From JBDIAG01 sp963835085 (GTDB lineage: Bacteria > Actinomycetota > Actinomycetes > Actinomycetales > CAWJMD01), in assembly GCA_963835085.1 (NCBI GenBank), contig CAWIED010000001.1, forward strand, positions 2,666,001-2,730,000: 64,000 nucleotides of DNA, read 5' to 3'. The translations under genes were made by a program, and so were the position numbers. Below the pieces are notes generated by a model. The model was given only the letters and a program-made list of their open reading frames with translations, was not told where the DNA came from and did no database searches. This document shows positions 8,566-17,073 of this stretch, in pieces (within the stretch, counting starts at the first letter, position 1; every line of letters starts with the position of its first letter).

Positions 8566-9084
8566 ATGATGAACAGACTGATTGCGCTAAGCGTGATTCC
8601 TCTTGCCATCGGATTGGTATCGGCGTGTGGCACTCCTGGAGAACAGCAGCGGTTGCGGTTCAGCCCTTCAGTGTCAGCGACAGAACCATCTCAGCCGGCT
8701 CCCCTTGATACGCCCATCATGCCTACTGGTCCGCAAAGCGGGACCTTCGCTAACCTCCCCACATTGACGACGTACCTGACGGAGCGAACGGCAATCGACA
8801 TAGCACGCAGGGCGGGTACAACGTTGGCACCGACTTCCGCTAATGCGCCAGCATTTAGCCAGGTCGCTTCGTATTCAAAGTTCTTGACTCTCATTGGCGC
8901 AACCGATGGAGGTCAACTCGCGCCCGATAACACTGTCGTCATGGTAACGGTTCAGGCTCCCTACCTGGCGGACGTACCGCGTCCCGCCGGAGCTACCGCG
9001 AACACTTGGCCACAGTATTCAGTTGCCTTTGACGCGCGAACCGGATACACGCTTTATCTCGGCCCTGCCACACTCGCATCGTAA
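8566..9084 (+). CDS. Putative lipoprotein of unknown function
   Basis: A 172-residue protein with a clear lipoprotein signal: MMNRL, a hydrophobic stretch to residue ~20 and the lipobox VSAC followed by GTPGEQQ. The mature part is Thr/Pro-rich for ~45 residues, then a small soluble region with no recognised domain. It would be exported and attached to the membrane. The start at 8566 or 8569 (ATGATG) gives the normal signal length; ATG 8545 would add seven residues. It lies in the segment between the two HAD fragments and has lower GC than its neighbours. Confidence 0.7.
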   Translation: MMNRLIALSVIPLAIGLVSACGTPGEQQRLRFSPSVSATEPSQPAPLDTPIMPTGPQSGTFANLPTLTTYLTERTAIDIARRAGTTLAPTSANAPAFSQVASYSKFLTLIGATDGGQLAPDNTVVMVTVQAPYLADVPRPAGATANTWPQYSVAFDARTGYTLYLGPATLAS

Positions 9085-9794
9085 GTGGCGCCACCAAGCT
9101 CCACGCGCCGTGGCAGATCGCGGCAACGGGTTTTGCCGTCATCGACACCGGCGACCTGCTGCTGCCCGGGACGCCTCGCGGCGTCCTGCGAGCTCCGCCG
9201 GGCACCCGGAATTCTCTCGCCAAAGATCGGCGGAAGATGGAGCCACCCAGCACCACCGCGGTAAGCCCCGCACGATTCAGGCCGTCCACGGACGGTGCGC
9301 GTTTCACCACACCCGCTCACGGGTAGAAGACGCGTGACTCCTTCAGTGAGCGTTTCACCCGACCTTCAGCGTGGGAAAGGGTTCCTCGAGCCAACGTCAG
9401 ACATCAACTCACCTAGCGGGCGAGATCGCAGGCGGTCGCGGACGCTCAGGCCTGATCGAGGTCTAGCTCGTTCGCCACCTGCAGCGAAAGGAAGACGACT
9501 GATGGCTGCAGCAGCTACCGGCAAGCACCGATCCACCAAGGACAAGAGGGCGCGCATCGGTCCTCAGGAACTCGGCATAGACCTCGACGGTGGATCGGAT
9601 GAGAGCCGCCTGGCCCGTCCGGGCGAAGCCCCGAATCGGTGGAGTTCCCCGCAATTTCAGGGATCTCATGGGTCGAGTCTACCGCGGGCTACCGACAGCT
9701 ACGCAGTGATTCGGGCTGATTCGCGCCACTCGAGAGGGTTTTTGGTCACCAATCTGGTCACCAGATCGAGCGGGGCCAGGGCCAGCAGAAACCG
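9085..9794. other. 710-bp region without an intact gene
   Basis: Apart from a PfpI gene fragment at 9091-9138, I see no supported gene. A short reading frame from ATG 9502 has a fair ribosome site (AGGAAG) and begins MAAAATGKHRSTKDKRARI, but it matches nothing known and has no downstream context. A near repeat of GGTCACCA occurs twice around 9744-9763. The stretch looks like decayed or recombined DNA downstream of the AbiE genes. Confidence 0.5.
9091..9138 (-). pseudogene. Fragment of a DJ-1/PfpI-type amidotransferase gene
   Basis: This 48-base stretch matches 16454-16500, inside the intact PfpI gene, with three substitutions and one extra T. Read on the minus strand it encodes KPVAAICHGAWSLV, which includes the catalytic Cys region. 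Nothing homologous continues on either side. It is a relic, in the same orientation as the intact gene. Confidence 0.75.
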
Positions 9795-10754
9795 TCACAG
9801 GTCTGCCCAACCTGTAGCGGCTTCTGTCGGCTCGGACGGCGTGACAGGAGCCGTGTTCCATCTCCGTTCGGCAGGGCTCCACACGGCCTTGGCGTCGAGC
9901 CCATCGAGCACCGGGTCGACGAAGACAGCAACGGCGGCCACGGTGTCGGAGAACCTCTCCGGCAGACTCGCGCCCGCCTCACCGAGCCCCTTCCGGTAGG
10001 CGACATAGGTCGAGTCTCGGAGCACTGCGAGCCCCTCGGTGGCTTGCGCTAACGGAATCAACGTGGTTCCGCGGAACCCTGCGGTCGCCGTGAGTGCGTC
10101 GCGCAACCCTCCGCACCGGAGAGCCTGTGTGCCGGTCAAGAGGTGGATGTCTGCGAAGTCACGCACGCGCGTGTTCGCTCGTCCCAGTTCGATCGCGGTG
10201 ACGAGTTTCTCTGCGAGTACCGTCTCGATTGGGTAGCCCAGGATACGGATCGGCGGAGCGTCCGGCCGCAGCGACGGCAGCTCGACGGTTTGTGGGGCTG
10301 GAGTGACGGGGTCGCCGAAGTTGATGTCAAGCCGTAGCTTGACCTGCGCTGTTGCGAGCCGTGCCGTCATCGTCACCCGCACGCCGGAATACAGGGCATC
10401 GTCGCGGATCACCGCAGTGGTGACTGTCTCGGGCAGGAACTCCACGCCGTCGTCTGGGTCTTCGATCGCGGCGATCTCGGCCACACGGCGGGCCACGGTC
10501 TCTTGATCAGAGGCCATGTTGCGCGCGAGGGCGTCGGCGTCGACCGTGGGACGGCGGGTGCCGAAGGACGCCAGCAGCATCCCGCCCTTCAGGATGAAGT
10601 CCTCGGCGTACGGTGAGCGCGACATCCGCGACAGCCACCGCTCGACGATGTACATCGTGAGCAGTTCCTGCGTGGCGCGCTTCTGACGGCGAGCCTGGTT
10701 CTGCAAGTCGAGGTACGCGCGTCCCGCAGCACTGTCTCGCGTGGGGCGACTCAT
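9795..10754 (-). CDS. AbiEii/AbiGii-family nucleotidyltransferase toxin
   Basis: A 319-residue protein with the AbiEii nucleotidyltransferase signature: FILKGGMLLASFG at about 54-65 followed by RRPTVDADALA (DxD at 72-74), and a later ILGYPIETVLAEKLVTAIELGRANTRVRDFADI block that is highly conserved in the family. AbiEii toxins transfer nucleotides to targets such as tRNA and arrest growth, giving phage-induced abortive infection in type IV systems. The gene follows the AbiEi-like antitoxin gene with a 4-base ATGA overlap. Length is normal and all key motifs appear intact. Confidence 0.92.
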   Translation of the reverse strand: MSRPTRDSAAGRAYLDLQNQARRQKRATQELLTMYIVERWLSRMSRSPYAEDFILKGGMLLASFGTRRPTVDADALARNMASDQETVARRVAEIAAIEDPDDGVEFLPETVTTAVIRDDALYSGVRVTMTARLATAQVKLRLDINFGDPVTPAPQTVELPSLRPDAPPIRILGYPIETVLAEKLVTAIELGRANTRVRDFADIHLLTGTQALRCGGLRDALTATAGFRGTTLIPLAQATEGLAVLRDSTYVAYRKGLGEAGASLPERFSDTVAAVAVFVDPVLDGLDAKAVWSPAERRWNTAPVTPSEPTEAATGWADL

Positions 10755-11341
10755 CGGGCACTCGCAACATCGAGCGCAGCGCGCATCGGCCCAAACGCCC
10801 CCAGCGCCTCCGCGTACTCCAACAGCAATGCGGGTTTCGAGTTCGGTGCTGCCAGGTATCGGTGAAGCGCGGCGTGCGCGATCGGTTCGCCAAGGCGTTT
10901 CCGGAATCGCATGAGATCCACCACCGTCCTCGCCGCGTCGTAGATGCGCACGGGCTCCCCCGGCCCGGCCTCGAACACGGTCAAACCGAGTTCAAACGTG
11001 GCCTCCTCGAAGCGAAACACCATCACAGGCGGGTAAGCGATCATCGGCGTATGCGACCGCTTGGGCACAGCGATCTGCACCGACGCCGGCATCTCATCCG
11101 TCAGCTCGTGGATCGCTGCCGCCGAGACGCAACACACGATCGCGCGAGGAGCGCGGTGCGTCACTGCGATCATGTCGGGGTACGACGCCGGGGGGGCGTC
11201 TGCTCGACGGAAGACCCCGCGGGAGAGTTCGATGATCTGCCCGCCATCTCGCCAGGCATACAGATCTCGCGGATGCACACCGTGCGCCCGCGAGGTCTCC
11301 GTCGTGAACGTCGACGGGAGCGACTCATCCAACTCCTTCAT
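10751..11341 (-). CDS. AbiEi-family antitoxin
   Basis: A 196-residue protein with an N-terminal winged-helix region (TTETSRAHGVHPRDLYAWRD, then GGQIIELSRGVFRR) and an AbiEi-type C-terminal domain (YPDMIAVTHRAPRAIVCCVSAA ... AARTVVDLMRFRKRLG). In known AbiE systems this protein represses the operon by binding inverted repeats in its promoter and neutralises the toxin without direct contact. It is first in the operon; about 55 bp separate it from the next upstream gene (11397), so the promoter must be compact or shared. Confidence 0.88.
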   Translation of the reverse strand: MKELDESLPSTFTTETSRAHGVHPRDLYAWRDGGQIIELSRGVFRRADAPPASYPDMIAVTHRAPRAIVCCVSAAAIHELTDEMPASVQIAVPKRSHTPMIAYPPVMVFRFEEATFELGLTVFEAGPGEPVRIYDAARTVVDLMRFRKRLGEPIAHAALHRYLAAPNSKPALLLEYAEALGAFGPMRAALDVASAR

Positions 11342-11396
11342 GGATACAATCCTCGCACAGGCGACTCAACGATGTAGGGTTTTTATCCACCTCTCG

Positions 11397-12161
11397 TCAC
11401 GCGTCCTTCTCGCTCTGGTCAAAGACCTTCTGGTCGATATAGGCGAAGATCGTGCGTCCCGCGTTGACGGCCAAGAACGCTTCCGGCTCGGCGAGGAGAT
11501 CCTCATTCGGATGCGCCGCGCTCGCATTGTTCCGCAAGGTGTTGAGCGCATCCAACGTGTTCGCCATCGAGTAGAGCACCCTGCTGACATCGTCAGCGCG
11601 CGGGCCGGAAGGCCTCAACTTCGGGTGGTTCTCCCGGAGCCTCTTCATCGCTGTCTGGAGCGTCGGGTCAGCCGGCAGCTCGATTCCTGCATCGGACGCG
11701 AGCGCCTTCAGATGACCGTGCAGCGCGGTGTGGATGCGATCAACGGCGCTCACGGGCCCGCTCGCTCGGATCAGGTTCTCGGCGTCCATCAGTGCGCGGC
11801 GCACGACTTCGATCGTGAAACCGCCCGGCAGCGGGCTGGCGACCACGGGCTCGTCTTCCAGGTCCGCGATCCATTGCTCAACGGTCGGCTTGAACTGGAT
11901 CCGAGACTCATTGTCGGCCGGAAAACGATCCAGAACCCCGCGAAGAATCCGTGCCTGGCGGTCAGCCGATTGGGACAATAGGATGCCGATGAACCGCTGG
12001 CGCGTCGTCCCCTCGATCGCATCAGGGGAGATGTCGTAGATCTCGCAGTATTCGGGATAGAACTCGGAGTGAGTGCGGTAACTGAAGTCACCGAGGTACC
12101 CGCCAGTGACGCCGATGTAGCGGTTCACCACCTTCATGACCTGCTGCTCGCTGAGAGGCAC
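11397..12161 (-). CDS. Abortive infection family protein (Abi_C domain)
   Basis: A 254-residue protein. The C-terminal ~90 residues match the Abi_C-type domain found in abortive infection proteins (MANTLDALNTLRNNASAAHP, the RN...H core). The N-terminal ~130 residues (QVMKVVNRYIGVTGGYLGDFSYRTH, then SEFYPEYCEIYDI) resemble the partner region often fused to it. Members are thought to be HEPN-like RNases or related, but activity is not established. It lies on the same strand immediately upstream of the AbiE pair, forming a small defence cluster. Confidence 0.82.
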   Translation of the reverse strand: MPLSEQQVMKVVNRYIGVTGGYLGDFSYRTHSEFYPEYCEIYDISPDAIEGTTRQRFIGILLSQSADRQARILRGVLDRFPADNESRIQFKPTVEQWIADLEDEPVVASPLPGGFTIEVVRRALMDAENLIRASGPVSAVDRIHTALHGHLKALASDAGIELPADPTLQTAMKRLRENHPKLRPSGPRADDVSRVLYSMANTLDALNTLRNNASAAHPNEDLLAEPEAFLAVNAGRTIFAYIDQKVFDQSEKDA

Positions 12162-12200
12162 TATGGCTTCATCTCCCGGCGCGCCAGTTCGGGGCTGGCA

Positions 12201-12490
12201 TCAGTAGGACTCCACGACGGGGATCTCCACGTAGTGCACCGTGAACGCCGAGCCGATGAGGCGGAACTCCTGGCGGTTCCGGCCGAAGTCGAAGGGGTTG
12301 TCGCTCGGCTTCTGCCAGATGTCGAGGCCCTTGCCGAGGTCGATACGCCAGCCGTGGTTGGTCTCGATGCGGCGGTCGTGAATCGTGTCGTCAAGCCTCA
12401 CTCCGAGGCGCACGCCCACCGCGTCGGAGGTGTCCTTGATCGACTTGAGCATGAGCAGCTGGCCGTGCTTGAACTCGGCCTTCGGCTGGT
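12201..12490 (-). pseudogene. C-terminal fragment of an MIT_C-like (phospholipase D-like) domain protein
   Basis: The minus-strand frame ending at 12201 reads KAEFKHGQLLMLKSIKD, then HDRRIETNHGWRIDLGKGLD and IWQKPSDNPF, a strong resemblance to the MITD1 C-terminal phospholipase D-like domain (HDR...NGW.I.LGRGLD). In bacteria this domain ends larger, ATPase-containing proteins. Here the frame loses similarity at 12490, exactly where the HAD-like sequence begins at 12491, so the upstream 5' part of the gene is missing. A small ATG-start product (from 12452) could still be made but would lack any upstream domain. Confidence 0.65.
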
Positions 12491-13092
12491 CTGAGGCGCT
12501 GCGACAAAACGGTCACGTGGTCCAGACTGCGACGGTGCACCGGGGCATCGGGATGGCTACCGACGAGCTGCTGACGCACCTGTTAGGTGAGGATCGGGAC
12601 CGCGACCAAAACAGCACACTCTCAGGCGCCCATTTGAGCCTCTACCGACAGCATTGGGGGCGACTGACTACGTTGCCGGGCGCCGCCGATCTGCTGCGCC
12701 GGTGCGCTGACGTCGGCCTGCAGGTCGTGCTCGCCTCGTCAGCCTCCGATGAAGAGCTCACTGAGCTTCGCCGGGTCATCGGCGCGGACGACGCCATCAC
12801 GGCCGCCACCAGCTCCAGCGACGCCGACGCCGGCAAACCCGCACCCGACATCTTGCAGGTCGCCCTCGACCAGGCGGGCCTGGCTGTCGAGGACGCACTG
12901 CTGGTCGGCGACTCAGTCTGGGATGCACACGCGGCTCACCGGGCAGGTCTGGCCTTCGTCGCAGTGATTTGCGGCGGGACCAGCGCCGCGGAGCTGACCG
13001 ACGCCGGGGCGCTCGAGGTGTGGGACAACCCGGCTCACGTGAATGCAAACTTCACGCGCAGCCGAATCGCGTCTCTTACCCCCGACCGATGA
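12491..13092 (+). pseudogene. HAD-superfamily hydrolase lacking its N-terminus, copy 2
   Basis: The frame reads EALRQNGHVVQTATVHRGIGM, then cap and core regions with LPGAADLLRRCADVGLQVVLASSAS (motif II Ser), AGKPAPDILQVALDQ (motif III Lys) and ALLVGDSVWDAHAA (motif IV GDxxxD). The expected first 15-25 residues with the nucleophile motif DxDGT are absent: upstream of 12491 the DNA is the unrelated MIT_C fragment on the other strand. Translation could begin at ATG 12553, but without the motif I Asp the protein would be catalytically dead. It pairs with the fragment at 8379-8451. Confidence 0.8.
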
Positions 13093-13144
13093 TGAGAGCG
13101 CGCGCCCTCGGCAATCTGGGTGTAGGCCGCGTGGTAGGTGAGCA

Positions 13145-13846
13145 CTAGAGGTGGCGCAGGTAGCTGGAGAATCCGGCGGGCGCGCGTCCGATGGCGCGGG
13201 CACTGGTGAGAACCGGGGCCGCGGCGCCGCGATGGATCCGCGCGCGTGCGTCCTGGGCGCGGGTGACAAGGTCGACATCTTCGCCGGTGGCGAGCGCGCG
13301 CCAGCCTCCGAGGCGGCTGAGGACGTCGGCGCGGATGCCGAAGTTGGCGCCGTGGATGTGGGGGTGGCCGTCGCCAAGGGTGTGGGTGCTGTGCCAGGCG
13401 CGAGTGCGGCGGTCGTCGAGTTCGTGGTCAGGCCGGACCGTCCCTAGCAGTACCTCGTCGCCAGCGTCGGCTCGGCTAACGGTGTAGGCGACCCAGTCGG
13501 GCGGGACGATCGAGTCGGCGTCGGTGTTGGCCAGCCACACCTGTTCGGGGGTCACCCCGACCTGGGCGGCACGTTGGAGCGCGAGATGGGTTCCGGCCCG
13601 GCGGGCTGCCCCGACTTGCCGGGCGTCGAGGCTGATCGTGGCGACGTCCGGAAATCGCCCGACGACCGCGGCGGTGTCGTCGATGCAGGCGTCGAGAGCG
13701 ACGATCACATCAACCGTGACGGCCCGTTCGTGGCGAGCCCGGCGATTGCGCAGAGTTGCGGCGGCATGGCTGATCGCGTGCAGGCAGGCGGCGATCCGGT
13801 CTTGTTCGTCGGCGGCCGGGATCACGACGGCGACCCGCTCGATCAC
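13145..13846 (-). CDS. Family 2 glycosyltransferase
   Basis: A 233-residue GT-A-fold glycosyltransferase: VIERVAVVIPAADEQDRIAACLHAI at the start, DVIVALDACIDDT, and WLANTDADSIVPPDWV carrying the DxD nucleotide-sugar/metal motif. The GTG start at 13846 overlaps the TGA of the deacetylase/methyltransferase gene, so the two are translationally coupled; an upstream ATG at 13894 would add an atypical 16 residues. It is the last gene of a four-gene minus-strand cluster. Sugar donor and acceptor are not evident. Confidence 0.85.
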   Translation of the reverse strand: MIERVAVVIPAADEQDRIAACLHAISHAAATLRNRRARHERAVTVDVIVALDACIDDTAAVVGRFPDVATISLDARQVGAARRAGTHLALQRAAQVGVTPEQVWLANTDADSIVPPDWVAYTVSRADAGDEVLLGTVRPDHELDDRRTRAWHSTHTLGDGHPHIHGANFGIRADVLSRLGGWRALATGEDVDLVTRAQDARARIHRGAAAPVLTSARAIGRAPAGFSSYLRHL

Positions 13847-15168
13847 TGGACGAGCCGTTCGAGTTGGGCGACCGAGCGGCGGTCGGCCGTCCATACCTCA
13901 AGCAGGAAATCGGCCTCGTCGTGCAGCACCAGGCGATGACGATCCTGACCGAGCGCGGCGTGCACAGCTTCGGCGGTGTGCGGATGCAGTGCGGCGGGGT
14001 GGCGCCAGTGACAGGCGACCAGCACACCGTCGGCGGTGAGCGTCGCGTCGACGCGCCGCACCAGCGCGGCGAGATCGAGGCAGTAGTAGCCGACCTCACT
14101 GAGCACCACGAGGTCAAACGGGCCGTCGGGCCACTGTTCTGGTATCGCCCCGAGGTGCACGGTGACACCGCGGGCTGACGCTGTTCGAACGCAGGCCTGA
14201 GCGACGGCGGCTTCGGCAAGATCCCAGGCGACCACCTCGTCGCAACGGGCGGCCAGGGCGGTGGTGAGTAGTCCGGTGGCGCAGCCGGGCTCGAAGGCTC
14301 GTTCGAACCTCGGCCGAGGCAACGCGGCCAGGAGAAGGTTTCGTTTGCGTTGTTCGTAGAACCGGTCAGCGAGTCCCCACGGATCCGGATCGGCCCGGTA
14401 GAGCCGGTTGAAGTATTCCGGCGCGGCGGCAGACTCGGTGACGAACACCTCGACGGGACGCTCGAAGTGGGCCACGACCTCGGGCGGAAGGATGGCCTCG
14501 TCGCCGGCCGCGTTCGACAGCGGTTGGTGCTGGCTCACATGGCACGACAGCGCCGCCCGCTTGGCCCGGCGGGCTATCTCGTCGAGTGGCAGGACCCTCA
14601 GCGAGTCGACTAGGTCTTCGAGGCGGGCGCCCCAGTGCCAAGCCCAGATCGGGTACTGCCACAGGGTGGTGCCGGTGCGCTGGGCGGCGATGGCAGCGGC
14701 GCGGGCGCAGGCGGCGTGGTCGGGATGCCCATCGCCCCACCAGGGACTCACGATCAGGTCCCCACCAGTGCAAGCGGCCCCGATCCTGTAGGCGAGTTCG
14801 GCCACATGCGATTCGAGGTGCCCGTCCGGCAGACTCAGGTGCCTGAGTTCGGCGCCGGGCGCGAGGATCGATACGGCCGCGCGCACCTCCGCCCGGCGCA
14901 GGACCGCGAGCGCCTGCGGTGTGTGCGTGGGTGAGGCAGGGTGCGACGCCTCCCCATCGCTGGCGATGAGAACGCTGATCCGGAGGCCGATGGCCGCGGC
15001 GGTGGCGAGCAGACCGCCCGCTCCCAGGGTTTCGTCGTCGGGGTGGGCCGCCACCACGACCACCTGACCGAACCGGTCCAGGGAATCCACGTCCGGGAGC
15101 GCGTCGATCAGCGGGCCCCATTGGTCGGGCGAGCGGCCGCGGTCACGATGGCTGAAGACTGCGGTCAT
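13843..15168 (-). CDS. Fusion of PIG-L family deacetylase and SAM-dependent methyltransferase
   Basis: A 441-residue two-domain protein. Residues ~30-245 are a PIG-L/LmbE deacetylase with the zinc motif AHPDDETLGAGG and the later HPDHAA. Residues ~255-441 are a class I methyltransferase (FEPGCATGLLTTALAARCDEVVAWDLAE for SAM binding) of the NodS-like type. PIG-L enzymes deacetylate N-acetylglucosaminyl compounds, as in mycothiol synthesis. The fused methyltransferase implies N- or O-methylation of the same product. ATGA overlap with the upstream acyl-CoA dehydrogenase and GTGA overlap with the downstream glycosyltransferase point to one pathway. Confidence 0.88.
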   Translation of the reverse strand: MTAVFSHRDRGRSPDQWGPLIDALPDVDSLDRFGQVVVVAAHPDDETLGAGGLLATAAAIGLRISVLIASDGEASHPASPTHTPQALAVLRRAEVRAAVSILAPGAELRHLSLPDGHLESHVAELAYRIGAACTGGDLIVSPWWGDGHPDHAACARAAAIAAQRTGTTLWQYPIWAWHWGARLEDLVDSLRVLPLDEIARRAKRAALSCHVSQHQPLSNAAGDEAILPPEVVAHFERPVEVFVTESAAAPEYFNRLYRADPDPWGLADRFYEQRKRNLLLAALPRPRFERAFEPGCATGLLTTALAARCDEVVAWDLAEAAVAQACVRTASARGVTVHLGAIPEQWPDGPFDLVVLSEVGYYCLDLAALVRRVDATLTADGVLVACHWRHPAALHPHTAEAVHAALGQDRHRLVLHDEADFLLEVWTADRRSVAQLERLVQ

Positions 15169-16248
15169 GCGCTGCCGGTGGGGCTGCGGGTGGGCTCGGG
15201 CGGACGGGATGGGCCGGAGTCGGCTCCGCGGGCCACGAGGGCGCCCAGGACGGCCAGGTCGCGTTCGCCGTGATGTTGCCGAAGGTAGAGCTCCAAATCG
15301 GCCACTCGGGCGGCGTGCTCGGCGTCGAAGGCCAACGGTGCCGGGCCGAGGGCATGTCCGGCCAGCGCCAGCGTCCGCTCCGCGGCCGTAGCCACGACGG
15401 CCCGCACTCGCTCGGCCAGGATTCGGCCGTCGACTGCGAACCCGTGGCCGTGGTCGATCGCCGTGGCTGCGGCGTCGAGCGTCGCGCTGGCGGCGTGCAA
15501 CGCAGCGTCGATCTCACCGACCTGGCAGTCGAGCAGGTCATCTCGGCGCTCGGCGGGCCCGTGCCAGCATCGCCGCGTACAGGGCACGGGCCGCGCCGTA
15601 CCAGCACGCTGCCACCCCGATGCCACCCCACGCAAAACCCGGCCGGTTCAGGTACCACTCCGGCTCCCCCACGGCCACGGCCGGCACGTCATCGAAACTG
15701 ACCGCAACGCTGGTCACGGCGCGCAACCCTCGCGCCACCCAACCCGCGCTGGGCTGGACGCAGACCCCCTCAGCGCGTAGGTCCACCCGGAACAGCTGGC
15801 GCCGCGAGCCGACGTGGGCGGTGACCAGCGCGGCATCCAGCTGTGCGGCCAACGAGCACCACGGCTTGATCCCCGACAGCATGGCGGATCCGTCCCGGCC
15901 GACGTCTGCGACCAACCGGTGACCGGGCGCCTCGGCGGCGAAGACCCCCCAGGACAGATCTCGAACTCCGGGGACGAGCTGGTCGGCCTCGCTCAGGATG
16001 GCCAACGCGTCCACGTGGGGCTCGGCCACTCGGGCGACGGTGAGGCTGCCCTCGGCCAGTTCCGCCAGCGCCGCCCACCGTCTCGCGGTGTCGCCTCGGC
16101 CCGGCAGCGGCAACCGTTCGCCGACCCTGCGCGCGAGCTTCACCGCCGTCGGGACGTCCTCGCCGATCCGCCTCGCGGCCGCGCGCAGATTGCCCGATGC
16201 TGCGTCGTCCTGCGACTCAGCTTCCGTGTTGCCTTCGTACGCGAGCAC
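15165..16248 (-). pseudogene. Acyl-CoA dehydrogenase family gene with a frameshift
   Basis: Two frames together make one ~360-residue acyl-CoA dehydrogenase-like protein. The 5' part (from GTG 16248, or further upstream) contains RRIGEDVPTAVKLARRVGER, LSWGVFAAEAPGHRLVADVG and GFAWGGIGVAACWYGAARAL. The 3' part contains DDLLDCQVGEIDAALHAASA and FAVDGRILAERVRAVVATAA. The change of frame lies near 15555-15565, in a run of GC-rich CCGCC/GCG repeats. Whether this is a true lesion or an indel error cannot be told. Its end overlaps the start of the deacetylase/methyltransferase gene (ATGA), showing it belongs to that operon. Confidence 0.8.
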
Positions 16249-16250
16249 GA

Positions 16251-16817
16251 CTACCGCGGACTGCCAGCGAAGGCTTCGATCAGCGCCGCGTCGAAGGCGT
16301 GGAGATCGTCCGGCTTGCGGCTGGTCACCAACTCGTAGCCGGCTTGGCGACACACCGACACCGGTTCATCGACCCACCGCCCGCCCGCGTTCGTGATGTC
16401 GGTGCGCAAGCTCGGCCAGCTGGTCAGCGTCTTGTCGCGCACGATGTCAGCTTCCACCAAGCTCCATGGGCCGTGGCAGATCGCGGCAACGGGTTTGCCG
16501 GACCGGGCGAACGATCCCACGAAGCGCATGGCCTCCGGCACGAGTCGCAGCTTGTCCGGATTGGCGACCCCGCCGGGCAGCACGAGCGCGTCGAACGTGG
16601 CCTCGTCGGCCTCGCCGACAGCCAGGTCGGGATCGAACGTGTCGCCGGGGTCGCTGTCGTGGTTGACGGCCTGCACCGGCTGCTTCTCGACGGCCACCAG
16701 AATTGGTTCACCACCTTCGTCCTGTACGGCCTTCCAGGGGCTGGTCAGTTCCACCTGTTCGACTCCCTCGTTGGCGACGAGGAAAGCGACGCGCTTGCCA
16801 GTCAAACGTGAACCCAT
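16251..16817 (-). CDS. DJ-1/PfpI family type 1 glutamine amidotransferase-like protein
   Basis: A 188-residue PfpI-type protein: GKRVAFLVANEGVEQVEL at the start, FDALVLPGGVANPDKLRL, and the nucleophile elbow PVAAICHGPWSLVEADIV with the catalytic Cys, ending in the usual DDLHAFDAALIEAFAG helix. The family includes deglycases, chaperones and amidases of general stress. I take ATG 16817 as the start; 16895 adds an unrelated N-terminus. It is followed within 3 bases by the acyl-CoA dehydrogenase start, so it leads the four-gene cluster. A perfect hairpin terminator lies further upstream, at 16977-17011. Confidence 0.9.
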   Translation of the reverse strand: MGSRLTGKRVAFLVANEGVEQVELTSPWKAVQDEGGEPILVAVEKQPVQAVNHDSDPGDTFDPDLAVGEADEATFDALVLPGGVANPDKLRLVPEAMRFVGSFARSGKPVAAICHGPWSLVEADIVRDKTLTSWPSLRTDITNAGGRWVDEPVSVCRQAGYELVTSRKPDDLHAFDAALIEAFAGSPR

Positions 16818-16976
16818 CACGGCACCACTTTCGGAGAGTTTTTGGGCAGGGATTGGTCTGGCGCTGACGTTGAGCGTTACGCCTACTCCTGCCATCGTTT
16901 ACCCGTCGAGTTCGCGCGGCAAACGGGCAGCCCGATCCGGATGCCGACACCACCGACAACCGCATTCCAGGACAGC

Positions 16977-17011
16977 AGAAGGGCCACCTCCGATCAGGAG
17001 GTGGCCCTTCT
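16977..17011. terminator. Perfect 15-bp hairpin, likely terminator
   Basis: AGAAGGGCCACCTCC and its exact inverse complement are separated by five bases (GATCA). One side continues TCTTGTACTT. It sits between the tmRNA gene and PfpI; since tmRNA runs on the minus strand toward it, it most likely ends ssrA transcription. Confidence 0.85.
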
Positions 17012-17073
17012 CTTGTACTTCTCGAAGGCCTACTAGGCATGGACCACGTCCATTGTTCTAGTAAACCTCCCAG

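Noticed and set aside
8379..12490. Integrase-mediated genomic island with att sites
   Set aside because: No integrase or tRNA is present and the edge repeats are gene fragments with ~10% divergence, not identical att cores.
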